Shown: positions 1-10,887 of the stretch, piece by piece
Layout of the letters: each line of letters opens with the position of its first letter
Numbering within the stretch: position 1 is the stretch's first letter
Assembly (NCBI GenBank): GCA_905250075.1
Contig: CAJNOP010000022.1
Location: 506,612-570,611 of the forward strand
DNA from: Rotaria sp. Silwood1
Lineage: Eukaryota > Rotifera > Eurotatoria > Philodinida > Philodinidae
Length of the DNA stretch: 64,000 nucleotides
Reading direction: 5' to 3'
Notes under the pieces: generated by a model
Database searches by the model: none
Seen by the model: only the letters and a program-made list of their open reading frames with translations
Told to the model about the DNA's origin: nothing
Translations under genes and position numbers: made by a program

Positions 1-2606
1 TCCTATCTTAGAAAGTTCTGCTCATGTGCGAATAAGCACTGCTCCTATTAGATTTAACGACCATGGGAATGTTTTTTTTCCCATATGATACTGAAAAAGA
101 GCACTGAAATGACTTCATAATATGATCTCAATAGACTGTTGTTTTCTATTAGCTGTTTTTTTTCCTAACCCATAACTGACACATCATTATGGTATTGAAA
201 GCAAAATATTGTCCACACTGAACTTAGATATTGTTATGGACATAAATACTACAAAAAAAGTAATAAACTGCAAGAGGTATTTTGGAAGAATTGATTGTCA
301 GAAGGAGTCTTCTATTATGGGAAACGATGGGAAACTTTTACGATAGAAAAATTCTTCTCATGTGTTCAAAGCTTTATGAGCATGCGAACTAGATGATTCT
401 TTGTCTAGTAAGTTTTATTTGTTATATATAATTAGATTGAATAATAGATTATATATACGTAGCTTTTCAAAAGGCAACTATTCAATGATTCAAGTAACTG
501 ATTACTTTGTTAGAACTTTTCAGATATTGAACTTCTTCATGTATTTAACTTTATAAAATTTAGCTCTATTAAAACATCATCGTTTTATTTACTTTCGAAA
601 AAGACACGAAACGATCTTCGTCGTATTTTTTTTTGTCATTGAAACAATGGGATATTCGTATGATCAATATGTGTATACATTTATTAATTAACCGAAGTAA
701 CCTATTCATTACTCGTTTATCAAAACGATTCGAAATCTCATTGCACTGTTTGTAAAAAAAATTCAAATAAAAATGTTTCGACTTGCTGATATTGTTATTA
801 TATATGAAGAGAGAACAGGAAAAAATGTTCTCGACTATCATTATGACAGCAGTGAAGATATAATGGTTCTCGGAAATCGTTATAACCCTCGAAGTCATTT
901 CTCTAGAAATCATTAATAATCGATACAAACTAAAATTACCACATAAAATTTGATAAATTTCAGTAAGATGAATTCAATGATCCATGATGCATCGTAGCTG
1001 CGCCTTTTTAGTAATTTTTGTAGGGAAAAACGTTATACGAAACGAATTTTGAATAGGTCAACAGATATTTCGGTTGAGAAAAAAAAAAAACTTCCTGGTA
1101 TCAGAAAGGATTTCTCTCTTTCGCTCTAATTAGCATTAGATAGTGTCTTCAAAGAGAAATCAATTAATATAAGAAAATTGCCATTTTATTCATGATTTGG
1201 TATAGATATTAACGAAAAGATCTTGCCGAAGGTATAGTATGATAATTATGAGTTTTTATTTTCATATCATACTTTTTCGTCAGGATTACAATATAAAGGA
1301 GCTTCATTTTTTTTGTCAAAAGATAGAGCCTTCATTCCTTTATCATTTGAAACTATTTTCAATCTTTTTTATAAATCTATTTGTCATCATTTACATTTTT
1401 AATCTCGCAGAACAAAAAAAATGACAAGTATCTGTCAGTTCAAAGGCTATCAAAATTATCAAGAAAAGTGTAATATTACAGCAGTCCATATGCAGTCTCT
1501 GAACGTTTAATGTATTCTCTACAAAATGCTAAAAAAGCTAGGTGAAATTTAAGATCCAATGATAACAAGGAGTCTTATTTTCACTCTATTAGCGCTCATA
1601 GCTTGAGAACCTACATACGAGAAAAAGATTATTTTTTCTTGCCTAATAGTGACGGTTATCTAGTGAATTAAAACAAAGAAGAAACATTATTCAAAACGGT
1701 CAAGAGAAACCAAAGTTATTACGAATATCTGTCGATACTTGAAACCGTACAATCAGAATGTAAATCGCTCATAATTATCGTTAGCTATGGATTCTTTGCT
1801 AGAATAACAATTTATATTGATCTTTTGACTAGTTTAATTGATGATGTTCTCATAATATCAGTGTAATTTTCACTTTAATTGTTGCTGTTCTTTTTTAATC
1901 ATTGGAAACGTTTTTCTTTTTTGAATAATTAACTTAAAACAAGGAACAGGTTTTGCACAAATAATTAACATATTTCAGAAATGATATAAAATTATGTAAT
2001 TCTTTTTTGTGTTATGACTAAATTGTCACATGATTTACCACCTGTTTTGGATTCTTTAATACAATAAACATAGATATGCATGTCTCGAGTGATTTAGTTG
2101 ATAATATTTCCATAATTTCAGTGTAATTTTCATTTTGATCACGATTATTTTTTTAACATAGGAAGCATTTTTCTTTGAGTAACTAATCTAAAAAAAACCA
2201 GCTTTTGCACAGTTAATCAGCATATTTCAAAAATGAGATGATATTTTTATAATTTTTTTTTGTTATGAACCAATTGTTGCAGAAAACAGTTATAATATAT
2301 GAAGCAATAGGAATTAAAAATTAGAACTGTATCAACTTTTTAAAATAAATCAAACGATTACTTTTTGCTGTTCTGTTCTTCATAATTGAAGAAATGCTTA
2401 AGGAGAACTATCAGATAATAAACTTGTGTCTTTTTATTCATAAATCATATTTATCTGATGTGCAGCAAAGAGTAGAAAAATTGGTTTTCTCTCTTTTTTG
2501 TGATTTCATCAATTCATATTTATAACAAAAAAGTCATAACAAAATTAATGTCTCAAAATCAAAATCTTACAAAAAAAAGATAGTTATATGTATCCATGCG
2601 TATACA
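1..2606. other. non-coding region left of the MULE transposon
   Basis: I see no convincing gene here. Both strands are AT-rich with frequent stops, and the short open frames are low-complexity with no family signal and no plausible splice partners. The only structure I recognise is a tandem pair of diverged ~190-bp repeats near 1833-2280, listed separately. Confidence 0.6.
1833..2285. repeat. tandem direct duplication, unit ~190 bp, spacing ~260 bp
   Basis: The segment from about 1833 (tttaattgatgatgttctca...) is repeated from about 2092 (atttagttgataatatttcc...). Shared blocks occur in the same order in both: 'tcagtgtaattttca', a GTTG/ATTATTTTTT block, 'tttttcttt', 'ttttgcaca', 'catatttca' and a 'ttttttgttatga' end. 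Identity is partial, so the duplication is old. No protein is encoded in either copy. Confidence 0.6.
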
Positions 2607-2818
2607 GGATTTACTTTCCGCGGATTTACTTTCCATTGATTATTTTTGACTTTAATTGATTTTTTTTCACAGAAAAAAATGTTTTTTTCTGTCGAGCATT
2701 TACTTTCCGTTGATTAAAAAAAAATTTTATTCCAATTAGTCGTTTTCTTAATTGTGGATTTACTTTCCGTTGATTGTTTGGTAAATGAGTAATGAGCGAA
2801 CGAGTTATCATTATGATA
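2607..2818. repeat. left terminal inverted repeat of the MULE-like element
   Basis: Read in reverse complement this matches 5781-5973 almost base for base, including 'gagcgaacga(g/a)ttatcatt' at the inner limit and 'ttttgactttaattgatt' near the outer limit. The outermost 'ggatttactttcc' occurs twice in succession (2607 and 2622) on the left only, so the left end has gained or kept an extra motif copy. Confidence 0.85.
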
Positions 2819-4059
2819 AACAACTCAATAAAATAATGATTAAGCGAATTCTTAGTTTCAAATGAGCAATGCTCATCAATTTTGAAGCTATAATATTTAA
2901 CTAGGATAATTTCGTAAAAATGAATATAAAGCTAGAAATACAGAACTTTTTTCCTTCGTACCTAAAAAATGTTTGCTGAATTTATTGAATCGACACATGG
3001 TAAAAAGCAACTATGTTACCTCGATTATCGATATTGTTTCAAACGTAAAAGTCAAAATGGATCCGAATACTGCGTTTTTGTAAAATGTACAGCAACAGCA
3101 ACAAGTTATTCAGATTTGTCCGTTGTAGTACGTGATGAACATACACCTTTTACCTGATGAAAATGACAAGGTTGTCTTAGAAATGCGAAAAAATTTAAAA
3201 CGAAAAGCTATAGAAGATTCTGGTCCAATAAATGGTATAGTCGAAGAAGCTTATCATACAATTAATATTAGATCCAGTGATTTGATTATTAATTTACCGA
3301 CTATTAACACACTAACAAATAATTTACAAAAGCATCGTCGTAAGACTCGTCCGCCAGTTCCTCGAACAATTGAACAACTTCCATTACCATTACCTGATGT
3401 TTATTGCAAAACAACACAAGGTGATTGGTTTTTGTTATATGATGGACTACTTGGTGGTACTCGTTCACTCATTTTTTCCACTTATAATGATATTGCTTCC
3501 TTATCACAACAACAACATTGGTATAGTGATGGCACATTTTATACATGTCCATCTATCTTTTATCAAACTTACTCTATTCATGCATATTATGATGGAATTT
3601 CTACTCCGTGTGTCTTTGCATTACTTGGAGGTAAATCTGAAGAAATTTATTTTGATTTATTTGCAGTAATATTCAAGAAAATGATGGAATTTAAACTATT
3701 CATAAAATTACGCACCATTACCATTGATTTTGAATTAGGTGTTGCTAATGTATTTACTAAACATTATCCAATTGTTACTGTTCGTGGTTGTTTATTTCAT
3801 TATGGGCAAGCATTATTTCATAAATTTGTTGATGTTGGTTTAAAGACAGCATATAAAGACGATGAAAATCTTCGTGATTGGTTTCGATCTTTCGCAGCTA
3901 TATCATTATTACCATTACATCACATGTTATGGGGTTTACAATATTTATTAGGTATTAAACCTAATTATCCAGGTATTCAAGAATTTCTTGATTATTATCA
4001 TAATACGTAGGCGAAGTTAGCCTCATATTCGAGTAAATCCAGCCAAGATTCGGCGCCAA

Positions 4060-4860
4060 ACCCGCCCCAGCTGCGCCAGACAGCGCCAGAATACTACTCG
4101 ACGAGCTCTATCGATTGGTAACTTTCGATTTTCCATAGCTTGAACCATTCATGAAAAAATTCCAAAATACTAACTTTTTCCTATGCTAATCTTACCACAT
4201 GGTTAATAAACCCAGCCGACATTCTTGCAGGAAGCTGCTTCAGACAGTTCCACAATACAACTCGATGAGTTCTATCGATTGGTAACGTTGGATTCTCCAT
4301 AGCTGAAACCATTTGTGAAAAAATTCGAAAATACTAATTTATTAGCATATGACTCCTATCAAATGGTTACTAAAATCAGCCGATATTCTTGTAGGAAGCT
4401 GCGCCAGCTGCTCCGGAGAGTTCCAAATTAGAACTCGATGAGCTCTATCGATTGGAATAAGTAGATTTTCCATAGCTCTAAGTATGTGTTCTAAAATACG
4501 AAAACATCGGTTAAATATGACAATTTATATAGTAATATTATCGAGGATTCCTTCAGGAATATGTTCCAGAACTTCCATCTGTGTTCCAAGTACAACTAGA
4601 TGAGCTCTGTTCAATGCTGTAATCAGATGTTCCATAGCCCAAACTATAGCTGTAAAAATCGGAAATTACTTGTATTTCGCTACAGAAACTAGAAGCCCAA
4701 TAAAGTAAAACTACTATCGTTTCCCCGAGGAAGATGTTTCAGGTGTTCTATTCGTGTTCGAAGTAGAACTCGACGAGCTGTATTGGAGGATGTTATCAGA
4801 ATTTCTATAGATCAAACTAGGTCTTAAAAAATTGCGAAATTATAGGAATTTGAGTTCAGA
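4060..4860. repeat. left internal array of diverged ~160-175-bp units
   Basis: The motif 'ctcga(c/t)gag(c/t)tctatcgattgg' recurs near 4097, 4262 and 4434, with more degraded versions near 4595 and 4770. Each is followed by 'ttccatag' and an AT-rich stretch. The units are in direct order and diverge progressively towards the middle of the element. Confidence 0.7.
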
Positions 4861-4869
4861 TTTATCCAG

Positions 4870-5290
4870 CTCGTCGAGTAGTATTCTGGCGCAGCTGGGG
4901 CGGCTTTGGCGCCGAATCTTGGCTGGATTTACTATCCATATGCTAAAATTTGCATAGGAAAAAACTAGTATTTTGGGATTTTTCCGCGAAAGGTTGGAGC
5001 TAGGGAAAATCCAAAGTTACCAATCGATAGAGCTCGTCGAGTTGTATTTTGGGGCTGTCTGGCGCAGCTGTGGCAGCTTTGGCGCCGAATCTTGGCTGGA
5101 TTTACTATCCGTATGCTGAAATTTGCATAGGAAAAAACTAGTATTTTGGGATTTTTTCGTGAATGGTTGAAGCTATGCAAAATCCAAAGTTACCAATCGA
5201 TAGAGCTCGTCGAGTTGATATTCTGGCGCTGTTTGGCGCAGCTGTGGCGGGTTTGGCGCCGAATCTTGGCTGGATTTACTCGAATATGAG
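4870..5290. repeat. right internal array, three conserved ~173-bp units
   Basis: The block 'ggcgccgaatcttggctgg' starts at 4908, 5081 and 5255 (spacings 173 and 174 bp). Each is preceded by 'gcgcagctg(t/g)gg' and, in the first two, followed by 'tttgcataggaaaaaacta'. Orientation is opposite to the left array. The copies are much more alike than the left-hand ones, suggesting recent homogenisation. Confidence 0.8.
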
Positions 5291-5780
5291 GCTAACTTCA
5301 CCTACGTTATCATAATACATTTGGACCGTTCAGTCGACTTCCACCACATAAGTATAATCATTATCGTAATATTACACCTTGAACAATTAATTATTTGGAA
5401 GGTCGACATAATAGAATGAAAAAACACGTTAATTCTTCACATCCAAATATATACATTGCAATTGATTTATTAAAAAAAGAGCAAGCTTTAGCCTCGATTG
5501 TCATATTACAAGACGACCTGGGGCTCCAACTCCAAAACGTCGCAAGAACAATGTTACTTCAGATGATTATTTGATGAGATTATGGCAACGTTATGATGAA
5601 GGTCGTATTGATATTCCAGCATTCTTAAAAGCAGCTGGATTGAGATATTTTCAACGTGCACCAAAAAAATAAATAGTTATCTCTTTTCCTTATTTTTTAT
5701 TTATTCAATATTTGTTGAAGCTTTTTTGTTGTTGTCTATATATTTATTGTAATTTTTTTTCTGACAAGACACTGATTATC

Positions 5781-5973
5781 ACAATGATAATTCGTTCGCT
5801 CATTACTCATTTAGCAAACAATCCACGGAAAGTAAATCCACAATTAAGAAAACGACTAATTGGAATAAATTTTTTTTTTAATCAACGGAAAGTAAATCGT
5901 CGACAGAAAAAAGCATATTTTTCTGTGAAAAAAAATCAATTAAAGTCAAAAATAATCAATGGAAAGTAAATCC
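5781..5973. repeat. right terminal inverted repeat of the MULE-like element
   Basis: Mirror copy of 2607-2818. It carries three 'ggaaagtaaat' motifs at about 60-70-bp spacing and ends with 'ggaaagtaaatcc' at 5973. It lies about 110 bp downstream of the transposase stop codon near 5672. Confidence 0.85.
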
Positions 5974-6139
5974 TGTAATCCTGTAACTTCATCTATTAAA
6001 CTTTCTTTTCTATTGTCTTGTAGACCGTCATATGCTATAAATTAAAATTTATTAATACCACATATGAAGAAAAGACAAAAAAATCAAATACAACAATTAC
6101 AAAGCAATTGCTAGAGAGTATATTATAAAAGTATTAATA

Positions 6140-9100
6140 ATGCCAATGACGAATCGTTTTTACATTCGTTTCTTTTTTGGGTGTCTAATTTGTACTCTTA
6201 TTTCATTGATTTTATTTCGTTTTACATATTCAACGCCTTGGGCTCCGACAATTGTAAGTACTGATTATCGTCAACGACTTGAATGTACATGTTATAGACA
6301 CGATTTACCTCCATTAGATTTTAATTTAACATCAAATCCAGCCCAAAATCCATCTTCTCTTTGTAATCAATATGCTACTCGACGTGGACCACATCAACGT
6401 ATTATTTCTATTAGCCTTTATGGACCAAAAGAAAATAAAAGATTTCAATATAATCAATCACTTTCTTTCTTACATGAACTTATTAATGATATGAATACAA
6501 TTTATCCTGATAATTTTACATTACGTATTCATCATGATGACACAATATCCCTATCAGATGTTATATGCCCTATAGAATGTCGACATCATAATGTTGATTT
6601 TTGTAATATGGAATCTAAACTTTTTATTCCACCAAAAATCTGGCGTTTTATACCTGCTGGTGATCCACTTGTTGATATTAGTAAGTATTTTATTAATAAA
6701 TACTTATTAGAATAAAGTTTGTTAATAATTATGAGTTAAAAATAGAAAATAGATAAGAATAAAATGAAAGTTTGCTTGCGTTTAAATATTGACCGTTGGA
6801 CAAATAATAAAAAGATTCATGTTAATATTTGAATAAGTTTTTTACAATAATAGCTCGCATGTAATCAGTATAGAAAAAGTCTTTGCATCATATGTGTGCT
6901 TAGTTTTCGTCCTTTTAGACATTATTTAAAAGAACTACAATCAACAAACTATTGTTCATTTCAAAAAAGAAGAGTCGTGAGTATCTTTCGAAAAACTCTT
7001 CATAGGAACCAGAGATGTCCATCGCGGCGCTGCCGCTGCCGCTGCCGCGGTGGCGGTGGCGGCGCGGCAGCGGCAGGTTTTTAAAAAAAATCACCGCGGC
7101 AGCGGCGCGGTAGCGGCAGATTTTTTTAAAAGTCATCGCGGCACCGGCGCGGTAGCGGCAGGTTTTTTAAAAAACCATCGCGGCAGCGGCAGGATTTTTT
7201 TGGAGGACATTGAAAAACTGTATGAATTTAATAGAATTTCACGATTTACAAACGAAACGCCCTGATATTGAATAAATCTGATGGACTAGTACCCATATCT
7301 CTGGTCAAATATAGTCACAGCAGTGAAATTAGAAACACTTTTTTGAAAATCGTCGCGGCAGCGGCGCGGTGGCGGCACGTTTATTTTATAATTCATCGCG
7401 GCAGCGGCGCGGCAGCGTTTCTTTTATAAGTCATCGCGGTGCGGCAGCGTCGCGGCAACATTTTTTTATAAACCGCCGCGGCGCGGCAGCGGCAGATTTT
7501 CAGCCGCGATGGACATCTCTGATAGGAACAAGATAGAGAGTTGCGATTGTCATCATGACAAAGATAAGACTCAGGCGCATAAATTTGTGCTGAAATTTGA
7601 TTAATCAACATTCGAGCAATTAGATTAATTCTTGATGGTTATTTCAAAAACAATATTTCGGACCTATTGTTGAGCTGATCTTGATTGTTAATACTATCGG
7701 CAGATAGAAAAAATTATTCTCTTTTGGTTTAAGCAAAGTCGCCATAGATAGCTTGTTCTGTTCAAGAGTTATATAGTTTTTTTTTAGACTCTCGATTTTA
7801 GCCAATTGATTTAGGATTACGTGGAAAAGCATCTAAACACAAGCATTTTCAGATGCCAAGTCGAACGATGATATGTGTTATTGAATTTGAAATAATCTGA
7901 CATTTTTATCTCAATATTTATGACATGCAGACTTGTCAGTCTACATAGTGGCAGATTGTCACGCTTTAAAATTAATGAAATAGCAGTGTCAGATCATTTC
8001 AAGTCAGCATAGCGAATAACTTATGGCTAGATGCTTTTCTGATGGTCACAGATCAATAGACTGAAATCCACAGTCTCAAGAAAAATCGTACAACTCATGA
8101 ACGGAACAAGCTACCACTGTTGGTCATGTGTAGATCAAAAGAGAATAATTTTTCCTATCTATTGACCATATCAACAATTGAGATCAGTTAAACAATATGT
8201 CCAGAATATTGTTTTTAAAATATTTACCAAGATTTGATCGGATTGTTCTAATGCAGATCAGTTAAGTTTTAGCATGTATCAGGGCACTTGAGTTTTGTCT
8301 TTTTAATAGTGAAAGACGCAGTTCTCTAGCGTGTTCCTATCAAAAGTTGTTTGGAAGATACTCATGATTTTTCTTTTTTCAAATGAATAATAGAAAGAGA
8401 CCTGTGTGCTCTTTCAAAATATATATACTTAGAATTACATTCAAACTTGAAGTTTGTTTGTTTAAAGCAAATCTTTCAGAATAACTATAAACACCGTCGA
8501 AACACAATTTTTTATGAACTGTATTTCATATTTTGATTAAAACTATATCAATGCAACTAATTAGAAAGTCTTGTCATACACCAGTGTGTAGAATGTGATT
8601 TGTTCTGCAGAAATGTATAACGCTTCCATTTTTTTTATACATTACTACGCACGATTAAAATATTTTTCATTAAAACAAAAATTTTATTGTAAACTCTGAT
8701 TTAGTAGAAAACAAAACTCTACAATAGAGAAAGTCAAAGCCACTCTAAAATATCATCGAGAAAAGTTACGAATAACAGAAAAACAAATTTAGTTTTATTA
8801 GTGTAAATAACGTTTTCATTGGTTCAGATCTTTGCTTATTATTTACCAGTAATAAAGTCAGAAAAATTCTAAATATATATTTCGAAAGAGCATAAAGTTT
8901 CCATTCTAGTAGATTACTTTTAATTCGTTTTAATGACTAAGAGATAGTCGGCAACTAAGAAGACATCATATGCATAGACTTTTAACACAGATTATTTCTT
9001 GAAATGTGCTATAGCGTGTTTAGAACGAACGTTTTTCTGGGCTTAATGACTTTAATTCGAGTTTGAAACAGAATGGAGCCGGGAATTTACACTGGTTTTA

Positions 9101-10816
9101 AGCTGACCTAACTAGGAAAAAATAATAATTTAATAGAAATGGAAATCAGTTTCAAAAGAAATCAATATTTTATTGATTTTGATCTTCATATATCGTTCCA
9201 TCAACCAAAAATAAGCATTATAACATTTTAGTTTGACTACAGGAGTATCAATTAGTTATTACTCTGGACACCAATTGATGAGTTTGTAATTTGGTTATAT
9301 ACTGCTCGACCTGTTACAATAGCTATCACAAGCACGTGTAAAATAAAGTAAAACTTATGCCTGTAAATATTCTATTGCCTTTGCAAATTATTTGAGTTAT
9401 AATACTATATGTGATCTAGCAAAATTCTAAGATTTAAGAGGGCTACGAGGACGACCAAAAGAAGCAAGAGCAGTTTTATCTCGAGTATTTCATTTGTTTC
9501 ATATACGCATGAACTTTATGCTATCCTTAATTCTCTCTAGTCAATTATTTTTCCTGTGAAACTCAGAAAATATAGTGAGTGGAAATTTAAATCGAAGTTT
9601 TTACGGTTCATCTCATCCCTTTCGAGATCCTAGCGACCGGAAAGGAGCCGACGAAAGATTATTGTTTACGTTTACATAGCAATGGAGAAAAGACGTATCA
9701 AATATTGACCGTGCTTAGATTATTCTGGAAGTTTCTAGAATCTTCCTAAGCATTCTATAAATCTGAGATTTTCACTGTGCATTTCAACCAGTGTAAATAT
9801 TGTAGGTGTTTGTATTTAATGCGATGAAAGGGTCTTATTGCAAGAGTCAATCAGTAGGGCGGTGGTATTATTGTTCTAGTAGATTTAGGATATAGTATGT
9901 ATCTTTTATAGTTAAGAAAAACGAAGTTACATATTCAAGATTTAGCTGGCAATACAAAAAATGATGTTAAATGAATCAAATAAATTATTAGAATCATAAT
10001 TCAAAATGCAAGCATTTTTGAAACAATGAATTTCCTGACCATGCATTTCAATTGTCAAAAACTTATAATTTTCGTTTTATTCATTTGTTTGACATTTCTC
10101 TTTGACAGTATAGCATATAACAGTCAGAGTTTATAAGTTTCAGAGTTTGAATCATGAGACAGCACTAACAAGTTTGTTTCAATAATTTCAACAAACTATA
10201 TGATATATAATATATATGAAAGGTAACATCTATTAAATCAAACTGATTACCAATAACTACTAATTTACTCTGTCATAATGCTATTTTGTTTGATGAACTA
10301 TTATTAGAATTTATTAATTCTTTCTTTTTTGTTCAAGTGATGAGTCGTGATCTTGATTCACCATTAACACAACGTGAACGTGCAGCTGTTGATGTATGGC
10401 TTGCTTCTAATAAATCATTTCATGCTATGCGTGATCATCCAATGCATGGGGTACCTATGCTTGGTGGAATGTGGGGTTTTCGACCTTCACTTAATCCAAC
10501 AATATCTCGTTTAATGCATAATAAAATTCATGATCGAAGTTTAGTAAAACGTTATGGTGGTAAAGACGATCAAACATTTCTTTCTAAGGAAATATGGTCA
10601 CATGCTAAATCAAGTATCATTGTTCATGATAGTTTTCTGTGTAAGAATAATTATGGTAAAAAGCCAGAACCATTTCCAACACAACGTCCATCTGCGAATG
10701 AAACAAATTGCTTTATAGGTTGTATACGACCTTGTTGTAGTAGTGGAAAAATGCCTTTTGGTGAATGTCCGAAAGAATGTCGTCCAAAATATCATCCAGA
10801 ATGGAATTATTGTTAA
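6140..10816 (+). CDS. type II membrane glycosyltransferase-like protein, copy A
   Basis: Two exons: 6140-6680 and 10338-10816, phase-1 intron of 3657 bp (GTAAGT...TTCAAG), giving 339 residues. Residues ~8-29 form one hydrophobic segment after a short basic N-terminus, a type II Golgi anchor layout. A Cys-containing stem follows, then a catalytic-type domain (ISISLYG at the first strand). The exon junction falls just before SRDLDSP, whose D-L-D at 185-187 fits the DxD metal/nucleotide-sugar motif of GT-A enzymes. Next come MRDHP and LGGMWGF, and a Cys-rich C-terminus (CIRPCCSSGK...CPKECRP). Similar domains with a DxD before 'MRDHP..GGMWG' are known to me from uncharacterised animal and microbial transferases; the substrate is unknown. 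A polyadenylation signal lies at 10882. It is paired with copy B downstream, with which it shares exon structure and 3' UTR. Confidence 0.82.
6945..8395. mobile_element. foldback element carrying a hAT insertion in its left arm
   Basis: Left-arm blocks reappear inverted on the right. 'gagta(tcttt)' and 'ataggaac' around 6975-7009 pair with 8341-8395. 'gatagagagttgcg' (~7532) pairs with 'cgcagttctct' (~8318). 'acaatatttcggacctattgtt' (~7650) pairs with 'aacaatatgtccagaatattgt' (~8190). 'agataga(a)aaaattattctctttt' (~7702) pairs with 'aaaagagaataattttt(c)ctatct' (~8138). Identity is about 75-85%. The loop is roughly 7850-8020, with a further inner pair (aaaagcatctaa / ctagatgctttt). No protein is encoded. 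Confidence 0.7.
7010..7521. mobile_element. non-autonomous hAT element, GC-rich, 8-bp TSD
   Basis: Perfect 19-bp inverted ends: CAGAGATGTCCATCGCGGC at 7010 and its reverse complement ending at 7521. The 8-bp sequence ATAGGAAC flanks it directly on both sides (7002-7009 and 7522-7529). CAGAG ends plus an 8-bp duplication are the signature of the hAT superfamily. The inside holds two sets of GC-rich repeats built on 'cgcggcagcggcgcggtagcggca' separated by short T/A tracts, and a ~110-bp unique AT-rich middle (7215-7345). There is no transposase, so it relies on one elsewhere. Open frames through the GC-rich repeats give only Arg/Ala/Pro low complexity. Confidence 0.9.
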
Positions 10817-10887
10817 TTTTTTTTATGCATTGTTTCTTTTTGTTGACAGAAAAGATTTGCATTGTTTATATTTCTTATTTTAATAAA

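Larger units (their letters stand above)
4009..5305. mobile_element. foldback/TIR element nested in the transposase, 11-bp TSD
   Basis: The ends are inverted copies (CGTAGG(C/T)GAAGTTAGCC... on the left; the same read backwards at 5242-5305), with at least 50 bp matching except one base. The 11-bp sequence TTATCATAATA flanks it directly on both sides (3998-4008 and 5306-5316), giving a clean target duplication. The interior is two arrays of ~160-175-bp units in opposite orientation: diverged units on the left and three well-preserved units on the right. It has no coding capacity, so it must be mobilised in trans. The TSD length fits MULE-type or foldback families better than hAT (8 bp) or mariner (TA). 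Confidence 0.88.
2969..5672 (+). pseudogene. FLYWCH/MULE transposase, broken and interrupted
   Basis: Would have catalysed cut-and-paste movement of the surrounding element. The start at 2969 encodes a FLYWCH-type zinc-binding segment (F-x-S...GK...L.Y..Y.Y..KRKSQNG..YCV...C.A). The frame shifts near 3140-3150. Codons up to 4010 then encode the MULE core: YSDGTFYTCP (first catalytic Asp), ITIDFELGVANVF (second acidic motif) and the family signature GCLFHYGQ. The frame runs into the foldback element at 4009. After its right end at 5305 the transposase frame resumes (HNTFGPFSRLPPHKYNHY, then NYLEGRHNRMKKH), with an in-frame TGA after ITP where a Trp is expected, and a further frame change near 5500 before the C-terminus ending in RYFQRAPKK at 5672. 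There are at least two frameshifts, one stop and one insertion, so it is not functional. Family assignment is confident. Confidence 0.85.
2607..5973 (+). mobile_element. MULE-like DNA transposon with ~200-bp inverted ends, decayed
   Basis: Long imperfect terminal inverted repeats (about 2607-2818 and 5781-5973) enclose a gene with a FLYWCH-like N-terminal segment and a MULE transposase domain. Each end carries several copies of a short motif 'atttactttcc(g/a)ttgatt': near 2607, 2622, 2698 and 2755 on the left, and in reverse orientation near 5824, 5887 and 5958 on the right. These are plausible transposase binding sites. The coding part is broken and is interrupted by a second element at 4009-5305. 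Without that insertion the element is about 2.06 kb. I could not identify a target-site duplication at the outer ends. Open frames across the two ends are only translated inverted repeat and should not be called genes. Confidence 0.8.
6681..10337 (+). other. 3.66-kb intron of copy A, filled with mobile elements
   Basis: The first ~40 bp (GTAAGTATTTTATTAAT...) and the last ~60 bp (...TTTTGTTTGATGA...TTCTTTC...GTTCAAG) match the intron of copy B, whereas the middles differ. It holds a hAT-type element (7010-7521) inside a foldback element (about 6945-8395). From about 8396 to 10270 I see no gene or clear repeat. Splice sites are canonical. Confidence 0.75.

Noticed and set aside
2626-2823. Minus-strand basic protein, and its near twin on the plus strand at 5712-5969
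   Set aside because: They are the two inverted ends of the MULE-like element read in the same sense; similarity is due to the DNA repeat, not to a gene family.
3998-5316. Idea that the nested element is a hAT or mariner insertion
   Set aside because: The flanking duplication is 11 bp, not 8 bp or TA, and the ends do not start with CAG(A/G)G or a mariner-type sequence.
6896-7611. Arg/Ala/Gly-rich open frames on both strands
   Set aside because: They lie in GC-rich tandem repeats of the hAT-type element and have no start context, domain or codon evidence.
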